A DNA stretch of 34,849 bases from a virus. Positions 23,300 through 32,356 of this stretch are shown one piece after another. Positions within the stretch are counted from its first letter, which is position 1. Every line of letters begins with the position of its first letter. The notes beneath the pieces were generated by a model that worked only from the letters and a program-made list of their open reading frames with translations, was not told where the DNA came from and did not search any database. Made by a program: the position numbers and the translations under genes. The stretch covers positions 1 through 34,849 of the IMG/VR virus record IMGVR_UViG_3300037882_001668. One strand, written 5' to 3'.

Positions 23300-23470
23300 T
23301 TAGTGGCGTAACTGTAATTCCCTTGCGTATCGCCGGATTTTCGCGGCGTTTTCCTGCGTTGCAAATATGCCGCGCACTTCCTGCAATTTTTCAGCTGCCT
23401 TTTTTGCCCTAAATGCAGCTTGCCGCTCTGCATTAGATCGGGGCGCTTTCGCGCCCTTATCATTACTCAT
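23300..23470 (-). CDS. Duplicated cassette gene 2, copy B (small basic protein)
   Basis: The 56-residue product begins MSNDKGAKAPRSNAERQAAF, continues RAKKAAEK, then LQEVRGIFATQENAAKIRRYARE. It is clearly paralogous to the protein at 7107-7280, about two thirds identical by eye. It overlaps copy B of gene 1 in the same way, and the GGGCGC-GAAA-GCGCCC hairpin just after the start is unchanged (23441-23456). The intact frame despite divergence suggests both copies are under selection. It may be a DNA-binding protein of ribbon-helix-helix type, but that is uncertain. Confidence 0.8.
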   Translation of the reverse strand: MSNDKGAKAPRSNAERQAAFRAKKAAEKLQEVRGIFATQENAAKIRRYARELQLRH

Positions 23471-23696
23471 TTTTAAACTTATCTAAATCGCCTGCATACA
23501 CAAGCGCGTATGCACTTCCAAGGGTGCAGTTACTAATTACTGCATCGCCGCCTCCGCGTGGGTAAAACTTATAAGCTGGCGATCCGTTAATCATTCCAAC
23601 TGTTGTCATTCTCCCAAAAGTTAAGCCAACTTTTTTTGCTGCTGCTTTTATTTCTGTTAAAGCTTCTTTGTTTGATAGTTGCATTTTCATCACCAT
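23463..23696 (-). CDS. Duplicated cassette gene 1, copy B (small conserved phage protein)
   Basis: This is the paralogue of 6881-7114, placed between the portal gene and the IS30 remnant. It keeps INGSPAYKFYPRGGG and the LDKFKNE ending but differs elsewhere (KKVGLTFGRMTTVGM). The frame is open from 23765, but the conserved promoter lies in that part, so ATG 23696 or a start up to 12 bases later is preferred. A gene with its own promoter inside the late structural operon fits a moron. Function unknown. Confidence 0.8.
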   Translation of the reverse strand: MVMKMQLSNKEALTEIKAAAKKVGLTFGRMTTVGMINGSPAYKFYPRGGGDAVISNCTLGSAYALVYAGDLDKFKNE

Positions 23697-23761
23697 TTGT
23701 TTTTCTGTCGCGCCAATCGCTTCAGTGATGTAACTATAGCAATACATTACACGTAACGCAA
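23667..23761 (-). promoter_or_regulatory. 95-base conserved leader with extended -10 promoter (cassette copy B)
   Basis: Reverse-complement identity to 6816-6910 covers all 95 bases. The -35 TTGCGT is at 23761-23756 and the extended -10 TGC-TATAGT ends at 23733, spacer 17. Upstream sequences of the two copies are unrelated, so this leader marks the cassette boundary. Confidence 0.65.
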
Positions 23762-23855
23762 GCACTTTAATGAAATAAATGTAAATAATTTACTCTGCAG
23801 CAAAACATAACAAGTAGCGTCAAAATGAAGCTGTTTAAATATCGGTTTTTAACTC

Positions 23856-25904
23856 TTACTCCCAGCGCGCATTTGCGCTAAGCACTTCACCGGTTAACTC
23901 TTGTTCATTGGCTAACTCCAATTCAGTCACCCGAATAGCAGTATCAGTAGCGATCTCAGTAGCCTTAATCTTCATCTCTGCCTGCCACTTGTCGTGGTCA
24001 TCCGACTGCTTTTGAGACTTCAATTCTAACTCAGCTTGAGCAATCGCTAGTCTACCCTCACGCTCAACCATTGCAGCTTCAGCGAGTGGGTTTTGAAGCC
24101 CCTGAACTTGAGCCTGTAGTGATTCTACCGCGTTCATTAGTATTTCATTCTGAGCAGCTATCGTATCGTCTGGATTACCCGGATCATTAAAGAACTCATG
24201 AGTGTCAATCAATCCCATCCCCTGCACCATCCGAGCGACGGTGTTGTAGACTTTCTTCTCATCAGTCAATACAGATTGATTAAGTTTGAGCTGATTATGT
24301 ATTGTTAAAAGACCGGCCATATTCTGTACGATAGTCGTGTCGTCACCGGCAGCCAGGCCTACGTTAGAAGCCAATCGATGCTCATGCCTCCACTTTCTAG
24401 GATCTACTGTTACAGGTTTACCAAGCACCATGATCTCGTCTTTATCACTTTGATAGTGTGATACCATCCAAGCATAACCGTCATACAACTCTTTAAAGCC
24501 AGTCTCAGCCATGCATCTTGCTACTAATTCTACTTTAGCAAATGAAGCATCCTGAACCCCTTGGAATCTTGTAGCAGTCTCTCGATAAAGAGTATCGGCT
24601 TCGAGACCTTGGGATGCCATCAGCGACCCAGTAGACTGCGATCGTGCATTGTCCCAGTACTGTAGGACTTGCAGAGCCTTATCCCCGATATAAGGAGTTT
24701 CCAGCATAGCCACCGCCATTCGCGGATCAGCAGAATTTGTCCTAACAATACCATTAGGTCTGACCGTCAATAAGTCGTCAATATTAGTGTCATCATCATT
24801 AACAACCACTCGAGCATTATTAACTCGGTAAATATTGTCATTTATTTGACGCGAGATGGCTGTCTTAATGACTTGAGTTTGCTCAGCTACCTCAGCCCTA
24901 GACCTGCCAATAGCACTGTGCGGCATGAGAATCGCTGAGAGTATAGCGTAAGGAACAATCTCGAAAGGCTCATTAGTGAGGATCTTATTGCCTGCTTTGA
25001 ATATATGCCTACGCTCGGCTATGCCATCACCGTCATAGTCTAGCAATGGATAAGTGTCCGAGTACGCTACGAGCTGGCTAGTCCAATGCGTAAAACTAGA
25101 CTCATCCTTCTCTCCTCCCTGCTGTAAGAATCTAATCTGTTTCATGCTGGAGTTTTCGTCAAGATCACCAGACGATACAGAAGGTAAGCCTCTAACATCA
25201 TCCTCATCATATCCCATAGCGATCAGCTCGCCGCGAGAGATACGCCCGAACTCGCCGACAAATTCAGCTTCATCTTTACTAGCCGCATTACGAGAAATCA
25301 AAAAAGACTCAACAGGTACGGGAATAGTCTCAAATGATTTACATGTCATCGTTAACTTAATCTCTATCTCGTCGTCATCATCGTCATACCCGACAATTTC
25401 AACGCTATCAACATCACGATCAGACTCTAGATCTTCAACAAGAATGGCTAATTCTTCAGTACTCAGACCTTTATACTTTAAGACCTTGATCTTCTCCTCT
25501 TCGTTATATCTGAACTTAACAACTCCCATTTTTTGTATAAGAGCGTCTTTAATCCAATCGTGAAGCTTCTTGTAAGCGCCTGGCTGATTCTTAATCAGGT
25601 AGTTGACATAAGCGGTCTTCTCTTTAGCCTCAGCGATTGCAGCAGGGTTAGTACCCTGAGCTTTGAACTGTAGAATGTCCTGATTACCGAGGAAGATCCT
25701 CGCAAGAGAAGGCATATCAGCCTCAATGACATCCTGAACATCCATAGAAATGACCGACGATTGACCCTCGATCTCATCGCCCTGAGCCAGGCCCAAGTAT
25801 CTAGAGAGCAACCGCTCATTAACACCCATGAACTCGCCATTGTGTATAGTCGCGTCTCGTTCAGCAGCATTGATTGCCGCTAGGACTTCACTGTCTGTCA
25901 TCAT
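23856..25904 (-). CDS. Portal protein, P22 gp1-like
   Basis: The 682-residue product is close to P22 portal in size (725) and directly follows the large terminase gene. It begins MMTDSEVLAAINAAERDATI, has the segment RYLGLAQGDEIEGQSSVIS early, and a core with ETIPVPVESFLISRNAASKD. The C-terminus is long and helical (residues 600-680) and fits a barrel-like crown. It forms the dodecameric DNA channel. The four-base overlap with the terminase gene supports co-translation. Confidence 0.85.
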   Translation of the reverse strand: MMTDSEVLAAINAAERDATIHNGEFMGVNERLLSRYLGLAQGDEIEGQSSVISMDVQDVIEADMPSLARIFLGNQDILQFKAQGTNPAAIAEAKEKTAYVNYLIKNQPGAYKKLHDWIKDALIQKMGVVKFRYNEEEKIKVLKYKGLSTEELAILVEDLESDRDVDSVEIVGYDDDDDEIEIKLTMTCKSFETIPVPVESFLISRNAASKDEAEFVGEFGRISRGELIAMGYDEDDVRGLPSVSSGDLDENSSMKQIRFLQQGGEKDESSFTHWTSQLVAYSDTYPLLDYDGDGIAERRHIFKAGNKILTNEPFEIVPYAILSAILMPHSAIGRSRAEVAEQTQVIKTAISRQINDNIYRVNNARVVVNDDDTNIDDLLTVRPNGIVRTNSADPRMAVAMLETPYIGDKALQVLQYWDNARSQSTGSLMASQGLEADTLYRETATRFQGVQDASFAKVELVARCMAETGFKELYDGYAWMVSHYQSDKDEIMVLGKPVTVDPRKWRHEHRLASNVGLAAGDDTTIVQNMAGLLTIHNQLKLNQSVLTDEKKVYNTVARMVQGMGLIDTHEFFNDPGNPDDTIAAQNEILMNAVESLQAQVQGLQNPLAEAAMVEREGRLAIAQAELELKSQKQSDDHDKWQAEMKIKATEIATDTAIRVTELELANEQELTGEVLSANARWE

Positions 25905-27298
25905 GCTACCGATACCCTCTGATATTCCAGTTTGCCCCAGTGCTTACGAATTGGCTTGTTTGCAAAACACATTACTAGAGCGTCAGCCATGTTAGGACTT
26001 GCGCCTGTCATCTCAGACTTGCTCTCTAATTGTATCAAACTATTGACGCCTCGCTTACGCTTTACACGACATAATTCTGACTTTAGCTGAGAAAGGTCTT
26101 TAATCGAAGATGATATTGATATTAACTCATCTGGATCTATGTAGTGTTGCTTATCTACCGCAAGATAGGTTTTCTCAAATCTATCTCTTAAGCTCCACCA
26201 AAACTGCGCTCTTAAATTCCTGAAAGAGTTCTTGTTTAACTTATCATCTTCATACTTTCGATCTGGATCTCGGACGCCAGCCCCACCATCAAAACCCTCA
26301 CAGGGTATATCTTGGCCAGTCTTATCACGCTTCAGTGCCAGCTTAACCCCAGCACCGATACCTACTGAGTCATAGACAAATACATCAACGTTATTAGACT
26401 CAGCACACTTGATAGCCTTTTTGATCGCGTCATCTAAGTCACCCTCCTTCCAGTGATCCAAATACTCAACTACTGAACCTCTGCGAATAGCAATAGCCTT
26501 TTCATCGTCACCCTCGTCAGCTGGATCGAACCCCAAAACCTTAACCCCAAGGCCCTCAAAGTTTAATTTCTTATGCGAATCTATAGCAGCTTCAACCCAC
26601 TCGGGTCGAATAATCGAATCGGCGTAGTCAGAGTTACACTCACCCTCATAAACCCAAAGGTATTTGCGATAGTTATTAACTTTCATCTTGAGCATTTCGT
26701 CTTCTAGCGCGCTACCTGCAAACCAAGGATTATCCCAGTAGTTAACTTTCGTAACGATGATAGAATCGTCTTCATACTGGCCGAGCTGGATTAATTTATT
26801 TAAGTACGGGGCTACAAAACGTTGATAAGTGTTGTCCATTTCGTCGTGAGGATTGAATGATACCCATATTTCAGAGCCTTTCTTCCTGATCGTGGGAGTC
26901 AATACGTCCCATGACATTTCACTGATAGCTTCAGCCTCTTCGCACCAGCAAATGTCTATTCCTTCGATAGATTTAATTTTGGTGATATTAGCTTTTAGAC
27001 CTTCAAAGAAAAACTCCGTGCCGTTCACGCCCTTGATTGCCTTTTCTTGGATAATGTAGAAAGCGTTAAGACCTAATCTCTCGATAGTGTCACACAATAA
27101 CTTATGTACAGATTCTTTGATCGATCCCTGTAATTCTCGAGTGCAGAGAATACGGACCTTTGTAGACGCACCCTTGAGTAAGAGTGCTTCAGCTATACCC
27201 CATGATTTTGCTCCACCTCTACCGCCGTACAGAACCTTCGTCCTTTTGGGCTTATAAAGGCACTGGAGCTTAATCGGTACTTGTATTTTTAGGCTCAA
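25901..27298 (-). CDS. Terminase large subunit
   Basis: The 465-residue product has Walker A GGRGGAKS at 25-32, Walker B ICWCEEAEA near 115-123 with the catalytic Glu pair, and a coupling motif VSFNPHDE. The RNase H-like nuclease domain starts at VLGFDPADEGDDEKA near 247, with later VYDSVGIGAG. It is the ATP-driven packaging motor and headful nuclease. Layout and length fit the PBSX/P22-type terminases. The start lies inside the end of the small-subunit gene. Confidence 0.93.
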   Translation of the reverse strand: MSLKIQVPIKLQCLYKPKRTKVLYGGRGGAKSWGIAEALLLKGASTKVRILCTRELQGSIKESVHKLLCDTIERLGLNAFYIIQEKAIKGVNGTEFFFEGLKANITKIKSIEGIDICWCEEAEAISEMSWDVLTPTIRKKGSEIWVSFNPHDEMDNTYQRFVAPYLNKLIQLGQYEDDSIIVTKVNYWDNPWFAGSALEDEMLKMKVNNYRKYLWVYEGECNSDYADSIIRPEWVEAAIDSHKKLNFEGLGVKVLGFDPADEGDDEKAIAIRRGSVVEYLDHWKEGDLDDAIKKAIKCAESNNVDVFVYDSVGIGAGVKLALKRDKTGQDIPCEGFDGGAGVRDPDRKYEDDKLNKNSFRNLRAQFWWSLRDRFEKTYLAVDKQHYIDPDELISISSSIKDLSQLKSELCRVKRKRGVNSLIQLESKSEMTGASPNMADALVMCFANKPIRKHWGKLEYQRVSVA

Positions 27299-27587
27299 CG
27301 AACTCCACCACCAAGTCTAGATTGACACTCCCACCACTCGGGCCAGAGACTTCAATGTCCGTCTGTTTAAGATCAGGCAGATACTTTTTAACCAACGCTA
27401 AACGAGCATCATTAGCAGCTTTCAATCTTTGTATATCGTTAGACTCTAAAGGTATAGTCAAGTCGGCTAGTTTTTCAGCCGTTTCAATAACATGCTGCAT
27501 AAGACCCTTGGCACGTAATTGCTCACGTAATGCCTCAGCTCTTATCTTTTTATTCTCTTGTGCGCGAGTTACGCCAGAGCCAGCCAT
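27270..27587 (-). CDS. Terminase small subunit (probable)
   Basis: The 105-residue product is basic at the N-terminus (RAQENKKIRAEALREQLRAK), helical in the middle (MQHVIETAEKLADLTI, then RLKAANDARLALVKKYLP) and acidic at the end. It sits right before the large terminase and overlaps it by 29 bases, where the small subunit is expected. No classic HTH is obvious. It should recognise the packaging start site and form a ring. Confidence 0.7.
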   Translation of the reverse strand: MAGSGVTRAQENKKIRAEALREQLRAKGLMQHVIETAEKLADLTIPLESNDIQRLKAANDARLALVKKYLPDLKQTDIEVSGPSGGSVNLDLVVEFVEPKNTSTD

Positions 27588-27616
27588 CGCAGTTCCCCGT
27601 GATTATTGCTTAAATT

Positions 27617-28039
27617 TTAAGTAAGCGTTCCAATGCCTGCTGCATTGATCTGTACTGTCAGAGTATTACCATTAGTTACAGACACATCCACAGTGTCGAG
27701 AACGCAATGGCATACGATTTCATCGGGTGTAGTAGTCGTATCTATGATAGCCGCATAACGACAAGTCAATGTACCACCAGAGGCTGTAAAGACCCCATCA
27801 TCGCTATCAAAAGTTACCGTACCACCTGACCGAACCCAAGTGACTGCTAGTGTGTCTGGAGAATATCCATTACCCGAAACCTCGTTAGTTGCCGTTGTGG
27901 CATCACCCAAACTAGCAGACGTTATATTTGACGCAGAAGTATAGAGCTTCATAACGAAAGTATCGTTATCCATGTCTATTGTATTATCACCCATGTACTC
28001 TTTAAAACGATCATGAAAAACCCATGCACTAGCCGCCAT
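27617..28039 (-). CDS. Small virion protein, possible decoration or tail protein
   Basis: The 140-residue product begins MAASAWVFHDRFKEYMGDNT. It continues with beta-rich Thr/Ser/Gly sequence (TFVMKLYTSASNITSAS, then LTCRYAAIID) and ends QINAAGIGTLT. Phage proteins with this AWVFxDxFKEYxG opening are usually annotated as hypothetical structural proteins. It lies just upstream of the terminase genes and shares one base with the repeat protein gene before it. Confidence 0.65.
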   Translation of the reverse strand: MAASAWVFHDRFKEYMGDNTIDMDNDTFVMKLYTSASNITSASLGDATTATNEVSGNGYSPDTLAVTWVRSGGTVTFDSDDGVFTASGGTLTCRYAAIIDTTTTPDEIVCHCVLDTVDVSVTNGNTLTVQINAAGIGTLT

Positions 28040-28803
28040 TATCCCGCCCTCTTTAAATCCCAGATTGTTGTTACATTGTTTTGATCAGCCCACAACCCTT
28101 GTGTGTTAGGGTATACCGTCCACACACTGCCAGTGTTTATTATAGCCGGTATTGATCCATAAAGGCCAATTATGCCAGCCAACGATGGAACCGTCACCGA
28201 TCCACGATCTAACTCTGGACTGAAACCGCCCACTAAAATTGTGCCAATTGTGGGTGATACAACCTTATTCCCACTAGCAATAAGGTATGGAACGCTACCG
28301 GTGACATCCATACCTATGCTCGGTACAGGAACGACCAGTGACTCACCAGCAGCAGGGACTAACCCTACCAGATTTAGTGCTGCCCTTGGGATGTTTATAG
28401 TTACGTCATCTGCGTCTATAGCAACTGGAGCAAGACCAGACAATGACATTACACTGACCGGAATGCTCAAAATCTGAGGCATTAACACTTCAGGAGCTAA
28501 ACCAGCTAATGATATTCCTGTAGGCGATGGGTATGCTGCAACGCTTAAAAGCAGATCGGGGATTGAGCCGGTAATCGTGATATTGGCAATAGGGACATCA
28601 ATAACCGGCGCCAACAACACATCAGGAGCAAGACCTGTGACATCAATAACCCCAGCCTGTATATATAATATTGACGTTGTTATAACAGCATAGCCGGTGA
28701 TAACTAACCCACCCGTAGGGATGGATCCAGACTGGATATCACCAAAACTTCCGCCTTGAATATCACCAAAGTCTTGATCTTGTATGTCGCCAAATTCAGC
28801 CAT
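28039..28803 (-). CDS. Repeat protein with FGDIQ and GLAP/GSIP repeats
   Basis: The 254-residue product opens with tandem pieces (FGDIQDQD, FGDIQGGS, FGDIQSGS). About seven repeats of roughly 24-27 residues follow, each with a hydrophobic strand, then GLAPDVLL, GSIPDLLL, GLAPEVLM, GLAPVAID, GLVPAAGE, GSVPYLIA or GSIPAIIN. Such regular spacing suggests a beta-solenoid or fibrous shaft. The C-terminus (LWADQNNVTTIWDLKRAG) is different and may anchor it. It lies between the exported esterase and terminase genes. A minor virion fibre is plausible; I recognise no family. Confidence 0.65.
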   Translation of the reverse strand: MAEFGDIQDQDFGDIQGGSFGDIQSGSIPTGGLVITGYAVITTSILYIQAGVIDVTGLAPDVLLAPVIDVPIANITITGSIPDLLLSVAAYPSPTGISLAGLAPEVLMPQILSIPVSVMSLSGLAPVAIDADDVTINIPRAALNLVGLVPAAGESLVVPVPSIGMDVTGSVPYLIASGNKVVSPTIGTILVGGFSPELDRGSVTVPSLAGIIGLYGSIPAIINTGSVWTVYPNTQGLWADQNNVTTIWDLKRAG

Positions 28804-28808
28804 ATATT

Positions 28809-31800
28809 TTAGTCGTTAAACTCCATCTCTTTAATCATGTCTACAATTAAACTGTTCGGCGTTTGAGGCGAGCTAGAAAAGTTAGGCGCTAAATAACTAG
28901 CACCTGACTGTGCAACGATGATATTTAGATAATAACCCTCACCTGACCCAAGACCATTACCAGGATTGCCCGCACCCCCGTCTGTTGAGCTCCAGCCGTT
29001 TAAAACCATTTGAGTATTGGCATTTGTCCCGGCGCCAGGAGCGTCAACTGTTGATGTAGTCTCCCACGCCCAATACCCGCCCTGAGCCGTTGAACAATAA
29101 ACAGTTGGCGCTGCTAGTGTACCGTCAACAGCACTCGAGCAAGCTCCTGTGTTGTCACTAGCGCTTGTTACGTCGTACACATATAGATGTCCCTTCGGCC
29201 CCGAAGTTAAGCCGTTGTGTGCCGCACTGACGACCCATTCGCCATTTGGAAGCCTCACTGTTGAGCATTTAGACTCTGTGCTGGCATCATCCCCTATACA
29301 GATAAATCCGCTCGTGTTCAGCCACAACACGTCAGCGGATCCGGACTGCGACAAAAAATTAGCCTGCGAAATAGTGTTACTAGAAATTACAACGCGAACT
29401 AATTTTAAGTATCCGCCTTCGTTTTGGTTCCACATCGTCCCTGTGTTTGACCACGTTGTACAAGGGTTTCCGGCAGTACACAAGTGTATTGCCAGGTGAT
29501 CTGCGCCGTCATCTAAAGACTTAGCGCCACCGGTGGCCGAGTCATACGCGAGCGGGCCGTTAACACCTGCATAGCTCCCTGCTACAATTTTCCCGATAAC
29601 CGTTGGCTTGCCTGTTAAATTAGGGACGCGCCACTCGGTTAGATCTTGGTTGTTAGTCGTGCAAGGATTTCCGCCCGTACATTGCATTTCTTTTGCTGCA
29701 ACCGGCGTTCCGGATTCCGTATTATACTGTGCGTGCACAATCAAACTAGGTGCAGCCCACGTCGAAGAATAATTCGAACCAGCCGCAGCAGGAGTGACAA
29801 AAGATGGTGATGTCATAGCTGTCCACGCTCCCCACCCAAACCCCGACCGCCACGCTCTTACGCGCACATAATACGCCGTGCCATTCGTGAGCCCTGTTGC
29901 TACTATGCCACTCGCTGTGGGGCACGTACTGCCAAGCGTACACGCAGACTGATCAAAAGTTGGCGAGCTAAAATCAGAATTATTGTCAACCTGAGCCGCG
30001 TATTCTGTTGGAGTACCAACGGTTGAAGACCACGTTATATCAGTAGTAGTATCATCGCCGTCAGTAGCAGTTAAACCAACAACAGCGGGATCTGGAGTAG
30101 CAGACGGCGTTGCAGATGTCGGACTAGATACAGTAGACCAACGCCCCCACGCATTAGCATCTACGCCATCATATCCTCGCACGCGACACCAATACGCCGT
30201 GCCGTTTGTTAAACCCGTTGCGTTTTCCGGCGACGCGGTGTCGCACGTACTCCCAACCGTACAGCCTGAGCTATCATACACAATCGCAGTAAATCCTGAG
30301 TTGCTAGAGCACTGCACGCTATACGCTGTCGAATTTGTTTGACTAGTCCAGCCCACTGAGATGGCCCCGCTGGCAGGAGATAGTGTCACGCCCGAGGGAG
30401 CCGAATAAAAAGGCGTCCCGCTAGCAGTCGTGATCGGCCCCCATCCAGCGCCGCCTGCGTTACCGTCGTCAATGGTTGACGTATTGACTGCTTGCAATCG
30501 TCCGTACCACAACGTTTCGTTAGTTAACCCTGAAACTAATTGCGATGTGCCTGTGATGCAATTAGTGCCGTGTGTGCAACGTGTTCCACCATAAACCGGA
30601 GAACTAAAATCAGAATTATTGTCAACTGTTAGATAGTATTCTGTGTCCGCAGGTAACCCAACCGTATCAGCCGGCCATGACCACGTAATTTTATTGCTCG
30701 CAACAGTCGGCGTTAATGTTAGACCAGCGGGAACCGCTTCGGTGACCGGATTTCTACCAGTTACCTCTAGCCATTTTTGAAACCCTGCGTGCCCTCGTAT
30801 CCGCTGACCCGCCGCCGTAAAATGGATCAAGTTTGTTCCGCTCGGTCCAGTGCCGTTTGGCGCACTAGTAGCAGCAACGTAATGAGCGTTAGTCATGATG
30901 TCCTCTAAAACTGGTACGCCGCCGCCGTAAGTTCCAGCTATGACTGAGTAAATTTCCCCACAATGCGTCCACGTTGTATTGATATTTGGAGTGTCATTCT
31001 TGCAAGCTTCTGTTGCGTTAAAATATAAAAACGGAACACCCGCAAGCTCGGGAATTACGCTAGACAAATAATCGAAAAGTGCTTTTGTATTTTCCGGCCA
31101 AGCCTCAACCGCCGGTATCCCCTGTGCCGATCTCGCTTCCCACTCTCCCTGACTCCACAGAGTAGCTATAAATCTCAAATTGGGAACCGAGCTCAACATT
31201 TCAGTTAAATGAGCAACGGTGTCGGCTCGTCCACCGCTCGCATATGTTGAGTAATTAGCGCCCCAATATCCGTACCCAGTCTCCCCATGGCCCGTCGTAT
31301 ACTTGCCAACAGCGACAATACAAACAGGCCTAACAGCACCACCAGTTCTAAGTTGATGTTCAGTGTTAGTGGTGTCCTCTTGATATGCCAGCCAGTCTTT
31401 CGCGAAAGTAAAAGCTAGCCCGACCTGGTGCGGGATTAAGCCTTCAGCGGTATCGACGCCACCATCAGAAATCAAAAATTGTGAACTAGCTGACGATTGC
31501 CCCGCCCTAGTCCACTGAATTATCCTATCATCTGGAGCATCTAAAACACCATCGACCTCACCGCCAGCGCCCACAGAATTACTCTGCCCACCTTCTAAGA
31601 TCACATCACAGCCGCCCACAATTTCGTTAAAATAAATCGGGTGTAATGCAGATGCTAAAATTATCGCGCCTCCGAAATTTGGTAACTCAAACGCACCCTC
31701 ACTGCTATCACTAGACTCAATAATATCAGTAACGATAAAATCGCAGTGGTCGGCGGGAGCTGTACATCCTAAATCAGATGGGTCGTCGAAATAACCCTCA

Positions 31801-32018
31801 ACCTGCGCCGTTATTAATCTATCCCCGTTTTTATCTATTTTTATAGTATATAACCGACCCTCAGGAGGCATCACATACGACGCAGCGGGTAGGTAAACAT
31901 CTTCAATGATGTTATCTACTGTGCTAGCATCAGACGACAAAAAACGTATATTATTTTCTAATCCTGACGCAAGTGAAACGCTAGAGAAAAACAAAAAACA
32001 TAGAGCAAAATAATTCAT
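28809..32018 (-). CDS. Large exported SGNH/SASA-type carbohydrate esterase with FN3 domains
   Basis: The 1069-residue product starts with a signal peptide (MNYFALCFLFFSSVSLASG, cleavage likely after residue 18 or 19). Residues 135-410 look like the SASA/sialate O-acetylesterase family of SGNH hydrolases: GGQSNS with nucleophile S146, LWSQGEWEA near 287-295, and catalytic-type His399 in NLIHFTAAG. Three FN3-like domains follow (about 425-535, 540-640, 645-750), each with Cys pairs. A C-terminal beta-sandwich of about 300 residues completes it. It would deacetylate a surface glycan. A signal peptide and many Cys residues are unusual for a virion protein. Confidence 0.75.
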   Translation of the reverse strand: MNYFALCFLFFSSVSLASGLENNIRFLSSDASTVDNIIEDVYLPAASYVMPPEGRLYTIKIDKNGDRLITAQVEGYFDDPSDLGCTAPADHCDFIVTDIIESSDSSEGAFELPNFGGAIILASALHPIYFNEIVGGCDVILEGGQSNSVGAGGEVDGVLDAPDDRIIQWTRAGQSSASSQFLISDGGVDTAEGLIPHQVGLAFTFAKDWLAYQEDTTNTEHQLRTGGAVRPVCIVAVGKYTTGHGETGYGYWGANYSTYASGGRADTVAHLTEMLSSVPNLRFIATLWSQGEWEARSAQGIPAVEAWPENTKALFDYLSSVIPELAGVPFLYFNATEACKNDTPNINTTWTHCGEIYSVIAGTYGGGVPVLEDIMTNAHYVAATSAPNGTGPSGTNLIHFTAAGQRIRGHAGFQKWLEVTGRNPVTEAVPAGLTLTPTVASNKITWSWPADTVGLPADTEYYLTVDNNSDFSSPVYGGTRCTHGTNCITGTSQLVSGLTNETLWYGRLQAVNTSTIDDGNAGGAGWGPITTASGTPFYSAPSGVTLSPASGAISVGWTSQTNSTAYSVQCSSNSGFTAIVYDSSGCTVGSTCDTASPENATGLTNGTAYWCRVRGYDGVDANAWGRWSTVSSPTSATPSATPDPAVVGLTATDGDDTTTDITWSSTVGTPTEYAAQVDNNSDFSSPTFDQSACTLGSTCPTASGIVATGLTNGTAYYVRVRAWRSGFGWGAWTAMTSPSFVTPAAAGSNYSSTWAAPSLIVHAQYNTESGTPVAAKEMQCTGGNPCTTNNQDLTEWRVPNLTGKPTVIGKIVAGSYAGVNGPLAYDSATGGAKSLDDGADHLAIHLCTAGNPCTTWSNTGTMWNQNEGGYLKLVRVVISSNTISQANFLSQSGSADVLWLNTSGFICIGDDASTESKCSTVRLPNGEWVVSAAHNGLTSGPKGHLYVYDVTSASDNTGACSSAVDGTLAAPTVYCSTAQGGYWAWETTSTVDAPGAGTNANTQMVLNGWSSTDGGAGNPGNGLGSGEGYYLNIIVAQSGASYLAPNFSSSPQTPNSLIVDMIKEMEFND

Positions 32019-32260
32019 ATTTTTGACCTGATAAATTTTATCAACGCACTAGACAACACAAAAATAACACCCAAAGAACCTATAATTGCTAGACTATCCC
32101 CGACTGTTAAATAGTAATTACTTCCCGCTATTTTGTCGATTATGTGTGCATTTAAAATCGATTGCTGTACCACAGCGGGAGCATTTGTAGTCCCGAGTGA
32201 CACCGCACTCAACGTCCCGACAGCTGCTTCCGTTTTGTAATTTGCTATCGTGTCTCGCAC
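32015..32260 (-). CDS. Small membrane protein, holin-like
   Basis: The start is GTG 32260 with AGGGGA four bases upstream. The 81-residue product has a soluble N-terminal half, then one clear transmembrane helix near residues 55-76 (DSLAIIGSLGVIFVLSSAL), ending in a basic tail (KFIRSKI). Size, helix and position at the end of the lysis-type cluster suggest a holin or holin accessory. It overlaps the next gene as ATGA. A longer frame (32118-32342) overlaps it out of phase. Confidence 0.65.
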   Translation of the reverse strand: MRDTIANYKTEAAVGTLSAVSLGTTNAPAVVQQSILNAHIIDKIAGSNYYLTVGDSLAIIGSLGVIFVLSSALIKFIRSKI

Positions 32261-32342
32261 AAATTCCCCTGATTATTTTAAAAACTAAAAACGCGGCATT
32301 GATGATCAACACGCAGCGCAATACGTCTAGTAACTCGCCCAT
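32118..32342 (-). CDS. Membrane-anchored Cys-rich small protein overlapping the holin-like gene
   Basis: The 74-residue frame starts 14 bases past the preceding stop. It has an N-terminal membrane helix (VLRCVLIINAAFLVF), a basic stretch and a C-terminal zinc-ribbon-like YKCSRCGTAIDFKC. Its last two thirds overlap the holin-like gene in another frame. The first 27 residues use DNA not otherwise coding, which supports it. The ribosome-binding site is weak (GGTAAAAT). It is an uncertain but interesting nested gene. Confidence 0.4.
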   Translation of the reverse strand: MGELLDVLRCVLIINAAFLVFKIIRGICARHDSKLQNGSSCRDVECGVTRDYKCSRCGTAIDFKCTHNRQNSGK

Positions 32343-32356
32343 ATTTTACCACAAAT

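Noticed and set aside
23188-23463. 91-codon minus-strand frame over cassette gene 2 copy B
   Set aside because: It is out of phase with the 56-residue gene that has a clear paralogue at 7107-7280, so it is a shadow.
25054-25563. 169-codon plus-strand frame inside the portal gene
   Set aside because: Its Ser-rich translation is typical of an antisense shadow of an Asp/Glu-rich coding sequence.
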